From Sanguibacter inulinus (GTDB taxonomy: Bacteria; Actinomycetota; Actinomycetes; Actinomycetales; Cellulomonadaceae), in contig NZ_JACBYE010000014.1 of the NCBI RefSeq assembly GCF_013415325.1, positions 1-64,000 on the forward strand: 64,000 nt of DNA, in the 5' to 3' direction. Both the position numbers and the translations under genes were made by a program. How positions within the stretch are numbered: position 1 is the first letter of the stretch; each line of letters begins with the position of its first letter. Shown piece after piece: positions 25,983 through 34,609 of this stretch. The notes under the pieces are model-generated. The model did no database searches. It was not told where the DNA came from and saw nothing but the letters and a program-made list of their open reading frames with translations.

Positions 25983-27262
25983 GCGAGGTCTCCAGGGTGA
26001 GGGTCGGTCGTCGTGCGTGGCGGACGGCCCGTCTCGGTGGGCAGGGTCAGCCGCACCTCCCAGCCGCCGTCGACGGTGCTGCCGTAGGCGAGGTCGGCGC
26101 CGACGAGGGCGGCCCGCTCACGCATGCCGAGGAGCCCGAAGCCTGAGGTCGAGCGTTCGCGGTCGACAGGTTGCTCGGGCGGACCGTTGACCACGCGGAC
26201 CAGGATCGCGCGGTCACCTGAGTTCGCGATCTCGACGATGCAGGCCGCACCGGGGGCGTGCATCACGGCGTTCGCGAGGGCTTCTTGGACCATGCGGTAC
26301 GCCACGAGCTGGGCGAGCGGCCCGACATCGTCGGTCAGCCGCCGTCCGTGAGGTCCCGCCTGCTCGGGCAGGCGCAGCTCGAGTGTCAGGCCCGCCTCGC
26401 GACGGCTCGCGACGAGCTCGCGGAGCGCGGAGAGCGTCTCGACCGAGCGCGTCGCCTCCCCGTCGTCGGACCGCAGCAGCCCGACCAGGCGACGCAGGTC
26501 GTCGAGCACCGCGGTGCTCTGCTCGCGCACCTGCTGCACCGAGCGCTTGGCAGCCTCGGGGTCGGTGTCGATCTGCAGGGCGATGGCCGCCGACATGATC
26601 GCGATGCCGGACATGTGGTGCGCAGCGATGTCGTGCAGCTCGCGCGCCATCGCCGTGCGTTCGTCGGCGACCGCGGCCTGGACGAGCGCGTCGCGCTCGC
26701 GGACGAGAGCCTGCTCCTCCCCGCGGTGCGCCGTGCGGGCCTCGCGCCGGGCCGCGACGGCCAGGGCGATGACGAAGGGCAGTCCGACGACACCGACAGC
26801 CTGCAGGAGCGCGGAGCCGAGCGCCGCAGGGATCTCGGTCGAGGTGCTGCGGACGGCGTTGATCGTCTCCCCCAGGACGACGGAGGCCGCGACGACCGGG
26901 AGGAGCGTGCGCAGGTCGGGCAGCGAGAGGGCGAGGGTGACGAGGAAGACCGCGAGGATCGTCGCGATCCCCGTGAGGCCGTAGACCGCCCCGGGCCCGG
27001 CGACGGCGAGCAGCACCGGGATCGCCGCCACGGTCAGGAGCACTGGGCGAGGAGCCGACCGGGCACGCGAGAGCACGAGGGCTTGGGCAGTCACCGTGAC
27101 GAGGACGAGCCACCACCCGATGCTGCCTGGCAGCTCGAGGAGCACCTCGTCGTCGCCGGTGTCGAGCAGCGGGAGGGCCACGAGGGCGAGGGCTGCGAAG
27201 AGCCAGCCACAGCCCGCGACCCACGCGTCGACGGTGCGCGGGCTACGAGGTCGGTCGGTCAC
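25979..27262 (-). CDS. sensor histidine kinase, HisKA_3 type
   Basis: This 427-residue kinase has an N-terminal sensor of about five or six membrane segments with hardly any extracellular loop. The dimerisation/phospho-acceptor domain contains ERTAMARELHDIAAHHMSG (His in the H-box), and the HATPase domain contains RMVQEALANAVMHAP (N-box) and SGFGLLGMRERA (G-box). It belongs to the NarL-partner (DesK/LiaS-like) class. The lack of a large external domain suggests that it senses the membrane or takes its signal from the neighbouring transporter. The start is GTG with a -10 hexamer 7 nt upstream. Confidence 0.93.
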   Translation of the reverse strand: MTDRPRSPRTVDAWVAGCGWLFAALALVALPLLDTGDDEVLLELPGSIGWWLVLVTVTAQALVLSRARSAPRPVLLTVAAIPVLLAVAGPGAVYGLTGIATILAVFLVTLALSLPDLRTLLPVVAASVVLGETINAVRSTSTEIPAALGSALLQAVGVVGLPFVIALAVAARREARTAHRGEEQALVRERDALVQAAVADERTAMARELHDIAAHHMSGIAIMSAAIALQIDTDPEAAKRSVQQVREQSTAVLDDLRRLVGLLRSDDGEATRSVETLSALRELVASRREAGLTLELRLPEQAGPHGRRLTDDVGPLAQLVAYRMVQEALANAVMHAPGAACIVEIANSGDRAILVRVVNGPPEQPVDRERSTSGFGLLGMRERAALVGADLAYGSTVDGGWEVRLTLPTETGRPPRTTTDPHPGDLA

Positions 27263-27269
27263 ACGACGG

Positions 27270-27275
27270 AGTCTA
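27270..27275 (-). promoter_or_regulatory. -10 element of a probable leaderless transcript
   Basis: On the minus strand TAGACT lies 7 nt before the GTG of the histidine kinase; no Shine-Dalgarno is visible. Confidence 0.45.
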
Positions 27276-27310
27276 GGCCGGTCACGCTGTCCCCCGGGGA
27301 TGCTGCGGGA

Positions 27311-27820
27311 CTAGCTGGCGAGGACACGACCGCACTGCTCGATGAAGTCTTCCAAGGTCTCGACCTGGTCCGGGGTCATCGACGCCCGGCGTTCGTCGAT
27401 CTCCGTGCGGGTCAGCTCGGAGACGATGACCGCCCCGGTCCGGCAGACGCCGACCTTCCGGTTCTTGTCCCCAGCGTCGAAGGCCGCCATGAGGTCGTCG
27501 ATGCCGCTGCCGTACATGTCGTCAGCCGTGACGTCCTTGAGGTCGTCGGGGACGAGCATGTCCTCGAGGTCGTCCGGGACGTCCGAGGCGCTGTCGTCGG
27601 GGGTGTCGGAGGCGGGGGGTTCGACGACGTCAGGGACAGCGGTCGGCTCGCTCGATGGCTCTGACGGGGACGGCTCAGGTGTGGCTGACGGGGTTGCTGT
27701 GGCCGTCGGAGTCGAGGTGGTCATGGCGACAGGGGCCGCGTCCTTGGGCTCCGACGAGGAGCAACCGGAGACGACCAAGACGAGGGCGAGCAGGGATGCT
27801 GCGGCGGTCTGGCGCTTCAC
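27311..27820 (-). CDS. lipoprotein, paralogue of the one at 14 kb
   Basis: This 169-residue lipoprotein has a signal peptide ending VSGC, a Pro/Ser/Thr/Asp-rich spacer of about 75 residues, and a C-terminal domain with VGVCRTGAVIVSELTRTEI and DFIEQCGRVLAS. It matches the lipoprotein at 14062-14583 closely over the last 75 residues, including two cysteines, the (D/E)ERR motif and the terminal VLAS, and in the PKDA motif after the lipobox. The spacers differ freely. It is followed on the same strand by the histidine kinase gene at 27262, 48 bp away. The function is unknown. Confidence 0.8.
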   Translation of the reverse strand: MKRQTAAASLLALVLVVSGCSSSEPKDAAPVAMTTSTPTATATPSATPEPSPSEPSSEPTAVPDVVEPPASDTPDDSASDVPDDLEDMLVPDDLKDVTADDMYGSGIDDLMAAFDAGDKNRKVGVCRTGAVIVSELTRTEIDERRASMTPDQVETLEDFIEQCGRVLAS

Positions 27821-27876
27821 TGAGGGCTCACTCTCCGGAGGTGGTGGGTCGACGAGGGACGACGCGTCCCGTCACG

Positions 27877-28692
27877 CTACCGCGTCGCGTAGAACACCAC
27901 AGCCGCGCTGGCCGCCACGTTGAGCGAGTCCACTCCCCCGGCCATCGGGATCTTCACCACCGAGTCCACAGCCTCCAGGGTCTCCTGCGCGAGGCCGTGG
28001 CCCTCGGTGCCGAAGATGAACGCCGTCTTCTCGTTCTTCTGCTCCACGAACTCGTCCAACGTCACCGAGTCGTCCGACAGCGCCAACGCCGCCACCGTGA
28101 ACCCAGCAGCCTGCAGCTCGCCAATCCCCGATGGCCACGGGATGCGCGTCCACGGGACCTGGAACACCGTCCCCATGCTCACCCGCACGCTCCGGCGGTA
28201 CAGCGGGTCCGAGCACCGCGGCGTCACCAGCACCGCATCGACACCGAGTGCCGCCGCTGAACGGAACGCGGCACCGAGGTTCGTGTGGTCCACGACGTCT
28301 TCGAAGATCGCCACGCGTCGAGCCCCGGCACCGCCCCGCGCACCAGCCAGCAGCTCGGCAACAGTCGGCTCAACAGGCCTGTGCATCGCCGCGAGCGCCC
28401 CACGGTGCAGGTGGAACCCGGTGATCTCTTCCAGCAGCTTCGGCTCCCCGACGAAGACTGGCACCTCAGGCCACTCCGCGACGACGTCGGCCATCGACTC
28501 GACCCACTTCTCCGCCATGAAGAACGACCGCGGCCGCAGCCCGGCAGCCAGAGCGCGACGGATGACGTTGGAGCTCTCCGCGATGAAGAGCCCCTTCTCA
28601 GGCTCGTGCTTGGAGCGCAGCACGATGTCCGTGAGGTTCGTGTAGTCGTCGAGGCGCGGATCGGTCGAGTCGGTGATCGGGATGAGAGGCAC
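27877..28692 (-). CDS. TrmH/SpoU family RNA 2'-O-methyltransferase
   Basis: This 271-residue SPOUT-fold enzyme methylates ribose in rRNA or tRNA using S-adenosylmethionine. The three SpoU motifs are present: motif 1 DHTNLGAAFRSAAALG (catalytic Asn and Arg), motif 2 FIFGTEGHGL and motif 3 IPMAGGVDSLNVAASAAVV, which together form the trefoil knot. An N-terminal substrate-binding domain (residues 1-95, KHEPEKGLFIAESSNVIRRAL) is like those of the rRNA-modifying TsnR/RlmB group. The start is GTG. The target nucleotide cannot be read from sequence. Confidence 0.93.
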   Translation of the reverse strand: MPLIPITDSTDPRLDDYTNLTDIVLRSKHEPEKGLFIAESSNVIRRALAAGLRPRSFFMAEKWVESMADVVAEWPEVPVFVGEPKLLEEITGFHLHRGALAAMHRPVEPTVAELLAGARGGAGARRVAIFEDVVDHTNLGAAFRSAAALGVDAVLVTPRCSDPLYRRSVRVSMGTVFQVPWTRIPWPSGIGELQAAGFTVAALALSDDSVTLDEFVEQKNEKTAFIFGTEGHGLAQETLEAVDSVVKIPMAGGVDSLNVAASAAVVFYATR

Positions 28693-28722
28693 GAGACCAT
28701 TCTCCCCGACGACCGCCCGCCC

Positions 28723-30738
28723 TCAGTCCTCCGCCACAGCGAACTGGCTCTGGTACAGCCGCGCGTACGCCCCACCTGCCTCGAGCAACCCGTCGTGCGT
28801 CCCCTGCTCGACGATGTCGCCGTCTTCCATCACGAGGATCACGTCGGCATCCCGGATGGTCGACAGCCTGTGCGCGATGACAAAGCTCGTCCGGCCCTGG
28901 CGCAGCGCGTTCATGGCCTTCTGCACGAGCACCTCGGTGCGGGTGTCGACCGAGCTCGTGGCCTCGTCGAGGATGAGGATCGGCGGGTCGGCCAGGAACG
29001 CCCGTGCGATGGTGAGCAGCTGCTTCTCACCCGCGCTGACGCTCCCGCCCTCGTCGTCGAGCACGGTCTCGTACCCGTCCGGCAGCGACCTGACGAAGGA
29101 GTCGACGTGCGTGGCCACCGACGCCTCGAGCAGGCGCTCCTGGGAGACCTCGCCCGTCGCCCCGTAGCGGATGTTGTCGGCGATGGTGCCCTTGAACAGC
29201 CAGGTGTCCTGCAGCACCATGCCGATGCTGGACCGCAGCTCGTCACGGGTCATGGTCGAGGTGTCGACGCCGTCGAGGGTGATCCGCCCGCCGTCGACCT
29301 CGTAGAACCGCATGATGAGGTTGACCAGGGTCGTCTTGCCGGCACCTGTCGGTCCCACGATCGCGACGGTCTGGCCGGGCTCGGCGACGATCGACAGGTC
29401 GGTGATGAGCGGCACGTCGGGCGAATAGCTGAACTTCACGTGCTCGAAGGCGACACGCCCCTCGACCTTGTCGACGTGCGCGGGCTGCGCAGGGTCCGGG
29501 GTCTGCTCGTCGGCGTCGAGGAGGTCGAAGACTCTCTCGACGGACGCGACACCGGACTGCAGCAGGTTCATCATCGACGCGACCTGCGTGATCGGCTGCG
29601 TGAACTGGCGCGAGTACTGGATGAAGGCCTGCACGTCACCGAGGGTCATGGTCCCCGAGGCGACCCGCAGACCACCGACGACGGCGACGATCACGTAGTT
29701 GAGGTTGGCGATGAACCCCATCGCGGGCTGGATGATCCCGGAGATGAACTGCGCCTTGAAGCTCGACTCGTAGAGCCCCGCGTTCTCCTCCTCGAAGGTC
29801 TCGATCGCGGCCTGCTGGTGGCCGAAGACCTTGACGAGCGCGTGCCCGGAGTACATCTCCTCGATGTGCGCGTTGATCGTCCCTGTCGCCGCCCACTGCT
29901 TGATGAACTGCGGCTGGGACCGCTTGGCGATCATCGCGGTCACCAGCACAGACAGCGGGACGGTGACGAGCGCGACGACGGCCAGCAACGGCGAGATCCA
30001 GAACATCATGGCGAGCACACCGATGATGGTCAGCACCGACGTGACGAGCTGAGACAGCGTCTGCTGGAGCGTCTGGGCCACGTTGTCGATGTCGTTGGTG
30101 ACGCGGGAGAGCACCTCGCCGCGCTGCTGCTTGTCGAAGTACCCGAGCGGCAGCCGGTTGATCTTGGCCTCGACCTCGGCGCGCAGCCGCAGCACGGTGT
30201 TCTGCACGACGACAGCGGTTGTCCGGCCCTGCAGCCACCCGAAGAGGAACGCCCCGACGTACACGGCGATCACGCCGATCAGCACGTTGCGCAGCGCCGT
30301 GGTGTCTAGCCCCTGCCCGGGGGTCACGGTCATGCCCGAGACGAGGTCGGCGAAGGTGTCGTTCCCCTCGGCCCTCAGCCCAGCCACGACCTCGGCCTGG
30401 GTGGCACCCGCAGGCAGCTGACGCCCGATGACCCCTTCGAAGATGATGTTGGTCGCGTTGCCGAGCAGCTTGGGCCCGAGCACAGACAAAGTCACGGAGA
30501 CCACAGCGAGCACGGTCACGATCACAACGCGCAGGCGCTCGACGCGCAGATACCCCGCGAAGCGCTTGAGCGATCCCGTGAAGTTCATGGCCTTCTCGGT
30601 CGGCATCCCCATGCCGCCCATCGGACCGCCGGGACGGCCACGACCCGCGCGGGGGGTCTTGGCCGCCGTCGCGGCGGCGTCGGCCACGGGCTCTTCCATG
30701 CTCTTGCGGGCCGGGGTCCCCTCGGTGTGCGCGCTCAT
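28723..30738 (-). CDS. ABC exporter half-transporter, subunit 2
   Basis: This 671-residue protein has an N-terminal low-complexity cytosolic extension (about 60 residues with GRGRPGGPMGGMGMP), a six-helix ABC exporter membrane domain, and an ATPase domain with Walker A GPTGAGKTT, signature SVSAGEKQL and Walker B ILILDEATSSVDT. It overlaps the partner gene by 4 bp, so the two form a heterodimeric TmrAB/BmrCD-like multidrug or lipid exporter. Its signature motif is degenerate (SAGEK rather than SGGQ), while the partner has a normal one, suggesting one consensus and one altered ATP site. Confidence 0.94.
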   Translation of the reverse strand: MSAHTEGTPARKSMEEPVADAAATAAKTPRAGRGRPGGPMGGMGMPTEKAMNFTGSLKRFAGYLRVERLRVVIVTVLAVVSVTLSVLGPKLLGNATNIIFEGVIGRQLPAGATQAEVVAGLRAEGNDTFADLVSGMTVTPGQGLDTTALRNVLIGVIAVYVGAFLFGWLQGRTTAVVVQNTVLRLRAEVEAKINRLPLGYFDKQQRGEVLSRVTNDIDNVAQTLQQTLSQLVTSVLTIIGVLAMMFWISPLLAVVALVTVPLSVLVTAMIAKRSQPQFIKQWAATGTINAHIEEMYSGHALVKVFGHQQAAIETFEEENAGLYESSFKAQFISGIIQPAMGFIANLNYVIVAVVGGLRVASGTMTLGDVQAFIQYSRQFTQPITQVASMMNLLQSGVASVERVFDLLDADEQTPDPAQPAHVDKVEGRVAFEHVKFSYSPDVPLITDLSIVAEPGQTVAIVGPTGAGKTTLVNLIMRFYEVDGGRITLDGVDTSTMTRDELRSSIGMVLQDTWLFKGTIADNIRYGATGEVSQERLLEASVATHVDSFVRSLPDGYETVLDDEGGSVSAGEKQLLTIARAFLADPPILILDEATSSVDTRTEVLVQKAMNALRQGRTSFVIAHRLSTIRDADVILVMEDGDIVEQGTHDGLLEAGGAYARLYQSQFAVAED

Positions 30739-32474
30739 GCTGCTTCCTCCGCGGAGAGCTGGGAGAAGACGATCTCCTGGTAGGTCTGGCAGCTCTCGAG
30801 GAGCTCGTCGTGGGTGCCCTGGCCGACGATGCGCCCGTTGTCGAGCACGATGATCTTCTCGGCGGTGCGGATGGTCGCGACCCGCTGGGCGACGAGGAGG
30901 GTTGTCGCCCCTCGTGTCCGTGGGACCAGCGCCCGTCTCAGGGCGGCGTCGGTCGCGTAGTCGAGGGCCGAGAAGGAGTCGTCGAAGAGGTAGATCTTCG
31001 GGTCGCGGATCACGGCCCGGGCGATCGCGAGGCGCTGACGCTGACCTCCCGAGAAGTTCGTGCCGCCCTGGGCGACAGGCGTCTCGAGGCCCTGAGCCAG
31101 GTCACGGACGAAGGTCGCCGCCTGGGCGACCTCGAGGGCGTCCCACATCTGCTCCTCGGTCGCGCCGGGCAGGCCGTAGGCGAGGTTCGAGGCGATGGTC
31201 CCCGAGAACAGGTACGGCTTCTGCGGCACCATGCCGATGTGCGCCCAGACGTCCTGACCGGCGGCCTCGCGGACGTCGACACCGTCGATGCGGACAGTCC
31301 CGCCCGTGGCGTCGAAGAGCCTCGGCACGAGGTTGATCAACGTCGTCTTGCCCGAGCCCGTCGAGCCGATGATGGCCGTGGTCTGCCCTGGCTCGGCAGT
31401 GAAGGTGATGTCGCTCAGCACAGGGTCCTGCGCGCCCGGGTAGCGGAACTCGACGTGGTCGAGCTCGACGCGCCCCGACACCTGACCGATCGCGACAGGG
31501 CGGGCCGGCTCGACGACGCTCGAGTCGGTGTCGAGCACCTCCTTGATGCGCTCGGCCGAGACCGCGGCACGCGGGACCATCATGAAGATCATCGTCGACA
31601 TCATCACGGCCATGAGGATGTACATGATGTAGCTGAGGTACGCCGTGAGAGCGCCGATCTGCATCTCACCGGAGTCGATGCGCTGCGCGCCGAACCACAT
31701 GACCGAGACGCTCGACAGGTTCATCACGAGCATGACGACGGGGAACATCAGCGCCATGAGCTTGCCGACGCGCAGCGACGTGTCGTAGAGCTCGGTGTTG
31801 GCGACCTCGAAGCGCTCTTCTTCGTGACGCTCGCGCACGAAGGCGCGGATCACCCGGATGCCGGTGATCTGCTCGCGCAGGACCGAGTTGATCCGGTCGA
31901 TGCGCTTCTGCATCTGCCGGAAGTACGGGACCATCCGCGAGATGATGATGCCCACGGTCACGCCGAGCACCGGGACGATCACCACGAGCAGGGCCGACAG
32001 CCCGACGTCTTCGCGCAGCGCCATGATGATGCCGCCGACGAGCATGATCGGTGCCATGACCATGATGGTCAGGCCGAGCATGACGACCATCTGGACCTGT
32101 TGGACGTCGTTGGTGGTCCGGGTGATGAGCGACGGCGCCCCGAAGCGGCCGACGTCCTGCCCGGAGAAGCTCTGGACCGTCGAGAAGAGCGAGGCGCGCA
32201 CGTCGCGCCCGAAGCCCATCGCCGCGCGGGCACCGAAGTACACGGCCGTCACCGCGCAGACGATCTGCCCAAGGCTCACCACGAGCATGAGCGCACCGAT
32301 GCGGATGATGTAGCTGGTGTCGCCGGTCGTCACACCCTTGTCGATGATGTCGGCGTTGAGGCTCGGCAGGTAGAGCGAGGCGATGGTCTGCACCAGCTGG
32401 AGCACCATCACGAGCACGAGCGCAGACCTGTAGGGCCTCAGGTGGGCCTTGAGCAGCTGGAGGAGCACAGACAT
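30735..32474 (-). CDS. ABC exporter half-transporter, subunit 1
   Basis: This 579-residue half-transporter starts MSVLLQLLKAHLRPYRSALVLVMVLQLV, the first transmembrane helix. The membrane domain is followed by an ATPase with Walker A IGSTGSGKTT, signature FSGGQRQRL and Walker B IYLFDDSFSALDY. Asp-Asp in place of the usual Asp-Glu catalytic pair in Walker B makes its own site degenerate, as in many heterodimeric exporters. The ATG at 32474 has a modest gtcgagg ribosome-binding site; a GTG at 32507 adds 11 residues but lies in the palindrome. It is first in a two-gene operon with a large inverted repeat upstream. Confidence 0.94.
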   Translation of the reverse strand: MSVLLQLLKAHLRPYRSALVLVMVLQLVQTIASLYLPSLNADIIDKGVTTGDTSYIIRIGALMLVVSLGQIVCAVTAVYFGARAAMGFGRDVRASLFSTVQSFSGQDVGRFGAPSLITRTTNDVQQVQMVVMLGLTIMVMAPIMLVGGIIMALREDVGLSALLVVIVPVLGVTVGIIISRMVPYFRQMQKRIDRINSVLREQITGIRVIRAFVRERHEEERFEVANTELYDTSLRVGKLMALMFPVVMLVMNLSSVSVMWFGAQRIDSGEMQIGALTAYLSYIMYILMAVMMSTMIFMMVPRAAVSAERIKEVLDTDSSVVEPARPVAIGQVSGRVELDHVEFRYPGAQDPVLSDITFTAEPGQTTAIIGSTGSGKTTLINLVPRLFDATGGTVRIDGVDVREAAGQDVWAHIGMVPQKPYLFSGTIASNLAYGLPGATEEQMWDALEVAQAATFVRDLAQGLETPVAQGGTNFSGGQRQRLAIARAVIRDPKIYLFDDSFSALDYATDAALRRALVPRTRGATTLLVAQRVATIRTAEKIIVLDNGRIVGQGTHDELLESCQTYQEIVFSQLSAEEAA

Positions 32475-32496
32475 CCTCGACTTTCCCGCGGAACGC

Positions 32497-32570
32497 CCGA
32501 GGGCCACGCCCCGGACTGACAGACGGTCAGTGTGCTGACCGTCTGTCAGCCTACGGTGCGTGGCCCTCGG
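32497..32570. promoter_or_regulatory. nested palindrome upstream of ABC exporter operon
   Basis: The inner arms CTGACAGACGGTCAG (32516-32530) and CTGACCGTCTGTCAG (32535-32549) are perfect reverse complements separated by TGTG, and each arm is itself a CTGAC-N5-GTCAG dyad, the style of TetR-family operators. The outer arms CCGAGGGCCACGC (32497-32509) and GCGTGGCCCTCGG (32558-32570) pair as well. It lies just upstream of the exporter start. No TetR gene is adjacent. Confidence 0.7.
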
Positions 32571-32671
32571 TGTGCCTCGCAGAAGGTCCCGGTCCGCTCA
32601 GGGCGGAGGAGTCTGCGAGGCGTCGTGCGCTGCCCGAACGCGGTCCCTGAGGTGCGCGCGGGCTGGTCGCG

Positions 32672-33958
32672 TCACTGCTGCGGTGCCTGTCCGGGCGCCG
32701 TCGGAGGTGTCGGCGGAGCAGGCGGGGTCGCCGGCTTCTCGAGCGAGTCCGGGACGGGCGGCGCGAAGCGCGCTCCCCCACCCTCGGTCCCGAGAGTCCG
32801 GGGGGCCTGCTGCGGTGCGCCGTGCGACCCGGCAGGCTGCTGGCCGGCGGTCCGCGACGGGTCCGTCGGGGCACCCGAGTGCGTGCCGGCGCTCGTCGCG
32901 TCGGCCGTCGCAGCCTCTGCGAGGCGGCGAGCCTCCGCGAGGGCCTGGGTCGGGTCTTCGAGGGCAGACTGCAGGGGGCTGGCCGTCCTGTCGCGACGGG
33001 GACGCGGGCTGTCGCCGTCGTCCCCACCCCGACCGCCGCCATTGCCGCCGCCGTTGCCGGAGTCCCCGTTGTCGCCGCCGAAGCCCTTGCTGATCGAGCC
33101 GAGAGCTGCCGTGAACTCTGTCGGGACGATCCACATCTTCGACGAGGTGCCGTTGGCGATCTGCGGGAGCATCTGCAGGTACTGGTAGGCCAGCAGCTCG
33201 GGTGACGCGTCACCCTCGTGGATGGCGTCGAAGACCTGGAGGATGGCGCGAGCCTCACCCTCGGCCGTGAGGATCGCTGCCTGGGCGCCACCCTCGGCGC
33301 GCAGGATCGCGGCCTGCTTCTCACCCTCGGCCGTGAGGATCTGCGACTGCTTGAAGCCCTCGGCCGTGAGGATCGCGGCACGACGGTCACGCTCGGCGCG
33401 CATCTGCTGCTCCATCGAGCCCTGGATGGACTGCGGCGGGTCGATCGACTTGAGCTCGACGCGGTTGACGCGGATGCCCCAGCGACCTGTCGCCTCGTCG
33501 AGCACCCCGCGCAGCTGACCGTTGATCTGGTCGCGGCTGGTGAGGGTCTGCTCGAGGTCCATGGACCCGATGACGTTACGGAGCGTGGTGACGGTGAGCT
33601 GCTCGATCGCGGTGATGTAGTTGGCGATCTCGTAGACGGCCGACTTCGGGTCGGTCACCTGGAAGTACAGGACGGTGTCGATGCTCACCACGAGGTTGTC
33701 GGAGGTGATCACCGGCTGCGGCGGGAAGGACACGACCTGCTCGCGCAGGTCGACGCCAGCGCGGACCCTGTCGACGAAGGGGATGAGGAAGTGCAGACCG
33801 GCGTCCATCGTCCGGGAGTAGCGACCGAGCCGCTCGACGATGAGCGAGGCGGTCTGGGGGACGACCCGGACGGCACGCGCCAGGGCGATGATGAAGAACA
33901 GCGCGATGAGCGCTGCGATGACCAGGCCGATGACCTGGCCGCTGTTGCCATCGTTCAT
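32672..33958 (-). CDS. SPFH/band 7 domain membrane protein (stomatin-like)
   Basis: This 428-residue protein has an N-terminal membrane anchor (GLVIAALIALFFIIALARAV) followed by an SPFH domain (VVPQTASLIVERLGRYSRTM, then GLHFLIPFVDRVRAGVDLREQVV). A coiled-coil holds repeated AILTAEGEKQ-like units (about 190-235), and a long disordered Gly/Pro/Ala-rich tail starts near residue 290. Stomatin-like proteins form membrane scaffolds and often associate with NfeD, encoded 77 bp upstream on the same strand. The pair resembles Rv1488/Rv1487 of M. tuberculosis from memory. It probably organises membrane microdomains. Confidence 0.94.
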   Translation of the reverse strand: MNDGNSGQVIGLVIAALIALFFIIALARAVRVVPQTASLIVERLGRYSRTMDAGLHFLIPFVDRVRAGVDLREQVVSFPPQPVITSDNLVVSIDTVLYFQVTDPKSAVYEIANYITAIEQLTVTTLRNVIGSMDLEQTLTSRDQINGQLRGVLDEATGRWGIRVNRVELKSIDPPQSIQGSMEQQMRAERDRRAAILTAEGFKQSQILTAEGEKQAAILRAEGGAQAAILTAEGEARAILQVFDAIHEGDASPELLAYQYLQMLPQIANGTSSKMWIVPTEFTAALGSISKGFGGDNGDSGNGGGNGGGRGGDDGDSPRPRRDRTASPLQSALEDPTQALAEARRLAEAATADATSAGTHSGAPTDPSRTAGQQPAGSHGAPQQAPRTLGTEGGGARFAPPVPDSLEKPATPPAPPTPPTAPGQAPQQ

Positions 33959-34035
33959 GAGGGTCCTCTCGAGGTGCGGTGTGTGGTCGGTCGACCGGCG
34001 CTGCCGTCGCAGGTGCTGGGCCCTAGGCCCGGACC

Positions 34036-34500
34036 TCAGAGGACGGGCGGCGCGCCGGGTGAGCTGTAGGGGGCCTCGACGGCGTCGACGACTGCCGTCG
34101 CCCCGTCGATCTTCACGACGCGGACGTCCGCGCCGACAGGGAAGATGACGTCACCGAGGGACCGGGCGGTCCACACCTCGCCGAGGAGCTTGATGCGGCC
34201 AGAGTCGTCGCTGACCTCAGAGACGACGGTCCCCGTGCGGCCCGCGAGCGCCGCGACGCCTGTCTCGACGAGAGGCGTGCGCTGCCGCAGGTACTTGAGC
34301 AGCCAGGGCCGCAGGGCGAGGAGCAGCAGCGTCGACACGACGCCGAAGACGACGATCTGGCCGACCAGGCCGAGGCCCAGGGCGCTGGCGATCCCGGCGG
34401 CGATCGCACCCCCGGCGAACATGATGAGGACGAGATCGAGAGAGACCATCTCGACGACCACGAGGAGCAGCGCTGCTCCGATCCACCAGTACCAGTCCAT
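34036..34500 (-). CDS. NfeD family membrane protein
   Basis: This 154-residue short-form NfeD protein has two or three N-terminal membrane helices (MDWYWWIGAALLLVVVEMVSLDLVLIMFAGG is typical) followed by a C-terminal OB-fold (GRTGTVVSEVSDDSGRIKLLGEVWTARS, then GADVRVVKIDGATAVVDAV). The protease domain of long NfeD proteins is absent. It lies upstream of the SPFH gene, the standard NfeD-stomatin operon. The OB domain is thought to bind or regulate the stomatin partner. Upstream is a 6-bp dyad AAAGCC/GGCTTT and A+T-rich promoter-like sequence at 34517-34555. Confidence 0.93.
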   Translation of the reverse strand: MDWYWWIGAALLLVVVEMVSLDLVLIMFAGGAIAAGIASALGLGLVGQIVVFGVVSTLLLLALRPWLLKYLRQRTPLVETGVAALAGRTGTVVSEVSDDSGRIKLLGEVWTARSLGDVIFPVGADVRVVKIDGATAVVDAVEAPYSSPGAPPVL

Positions 34501-34609
34501 GGGTGCCTCCGCTCTGAGAAAGCCAAACCCGGCTTTGCCTAAACTTTACCCTATCCGGGTCGGTCTGGCATGTGCTGGGTAGGCCTCGCAGCGGGGAGAA
34601 GTCCCCTGC

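Noticed and set aside
32497-32570. Palindrome considered as insertion-sequence end or MITE
   Set aside because: No target-site duplication or transposase is visible, it is single, and its position just before the exporter start fits an operator.
34517-34555. Iron-box (DtxR/IdeR) operator before nfeD
   Set aside because: The A+T-rich sequence has only partial similarity to the 19-bp consensus and lacks its symmetry; the AAAGCC/GGCTTT dyad is too short to name.
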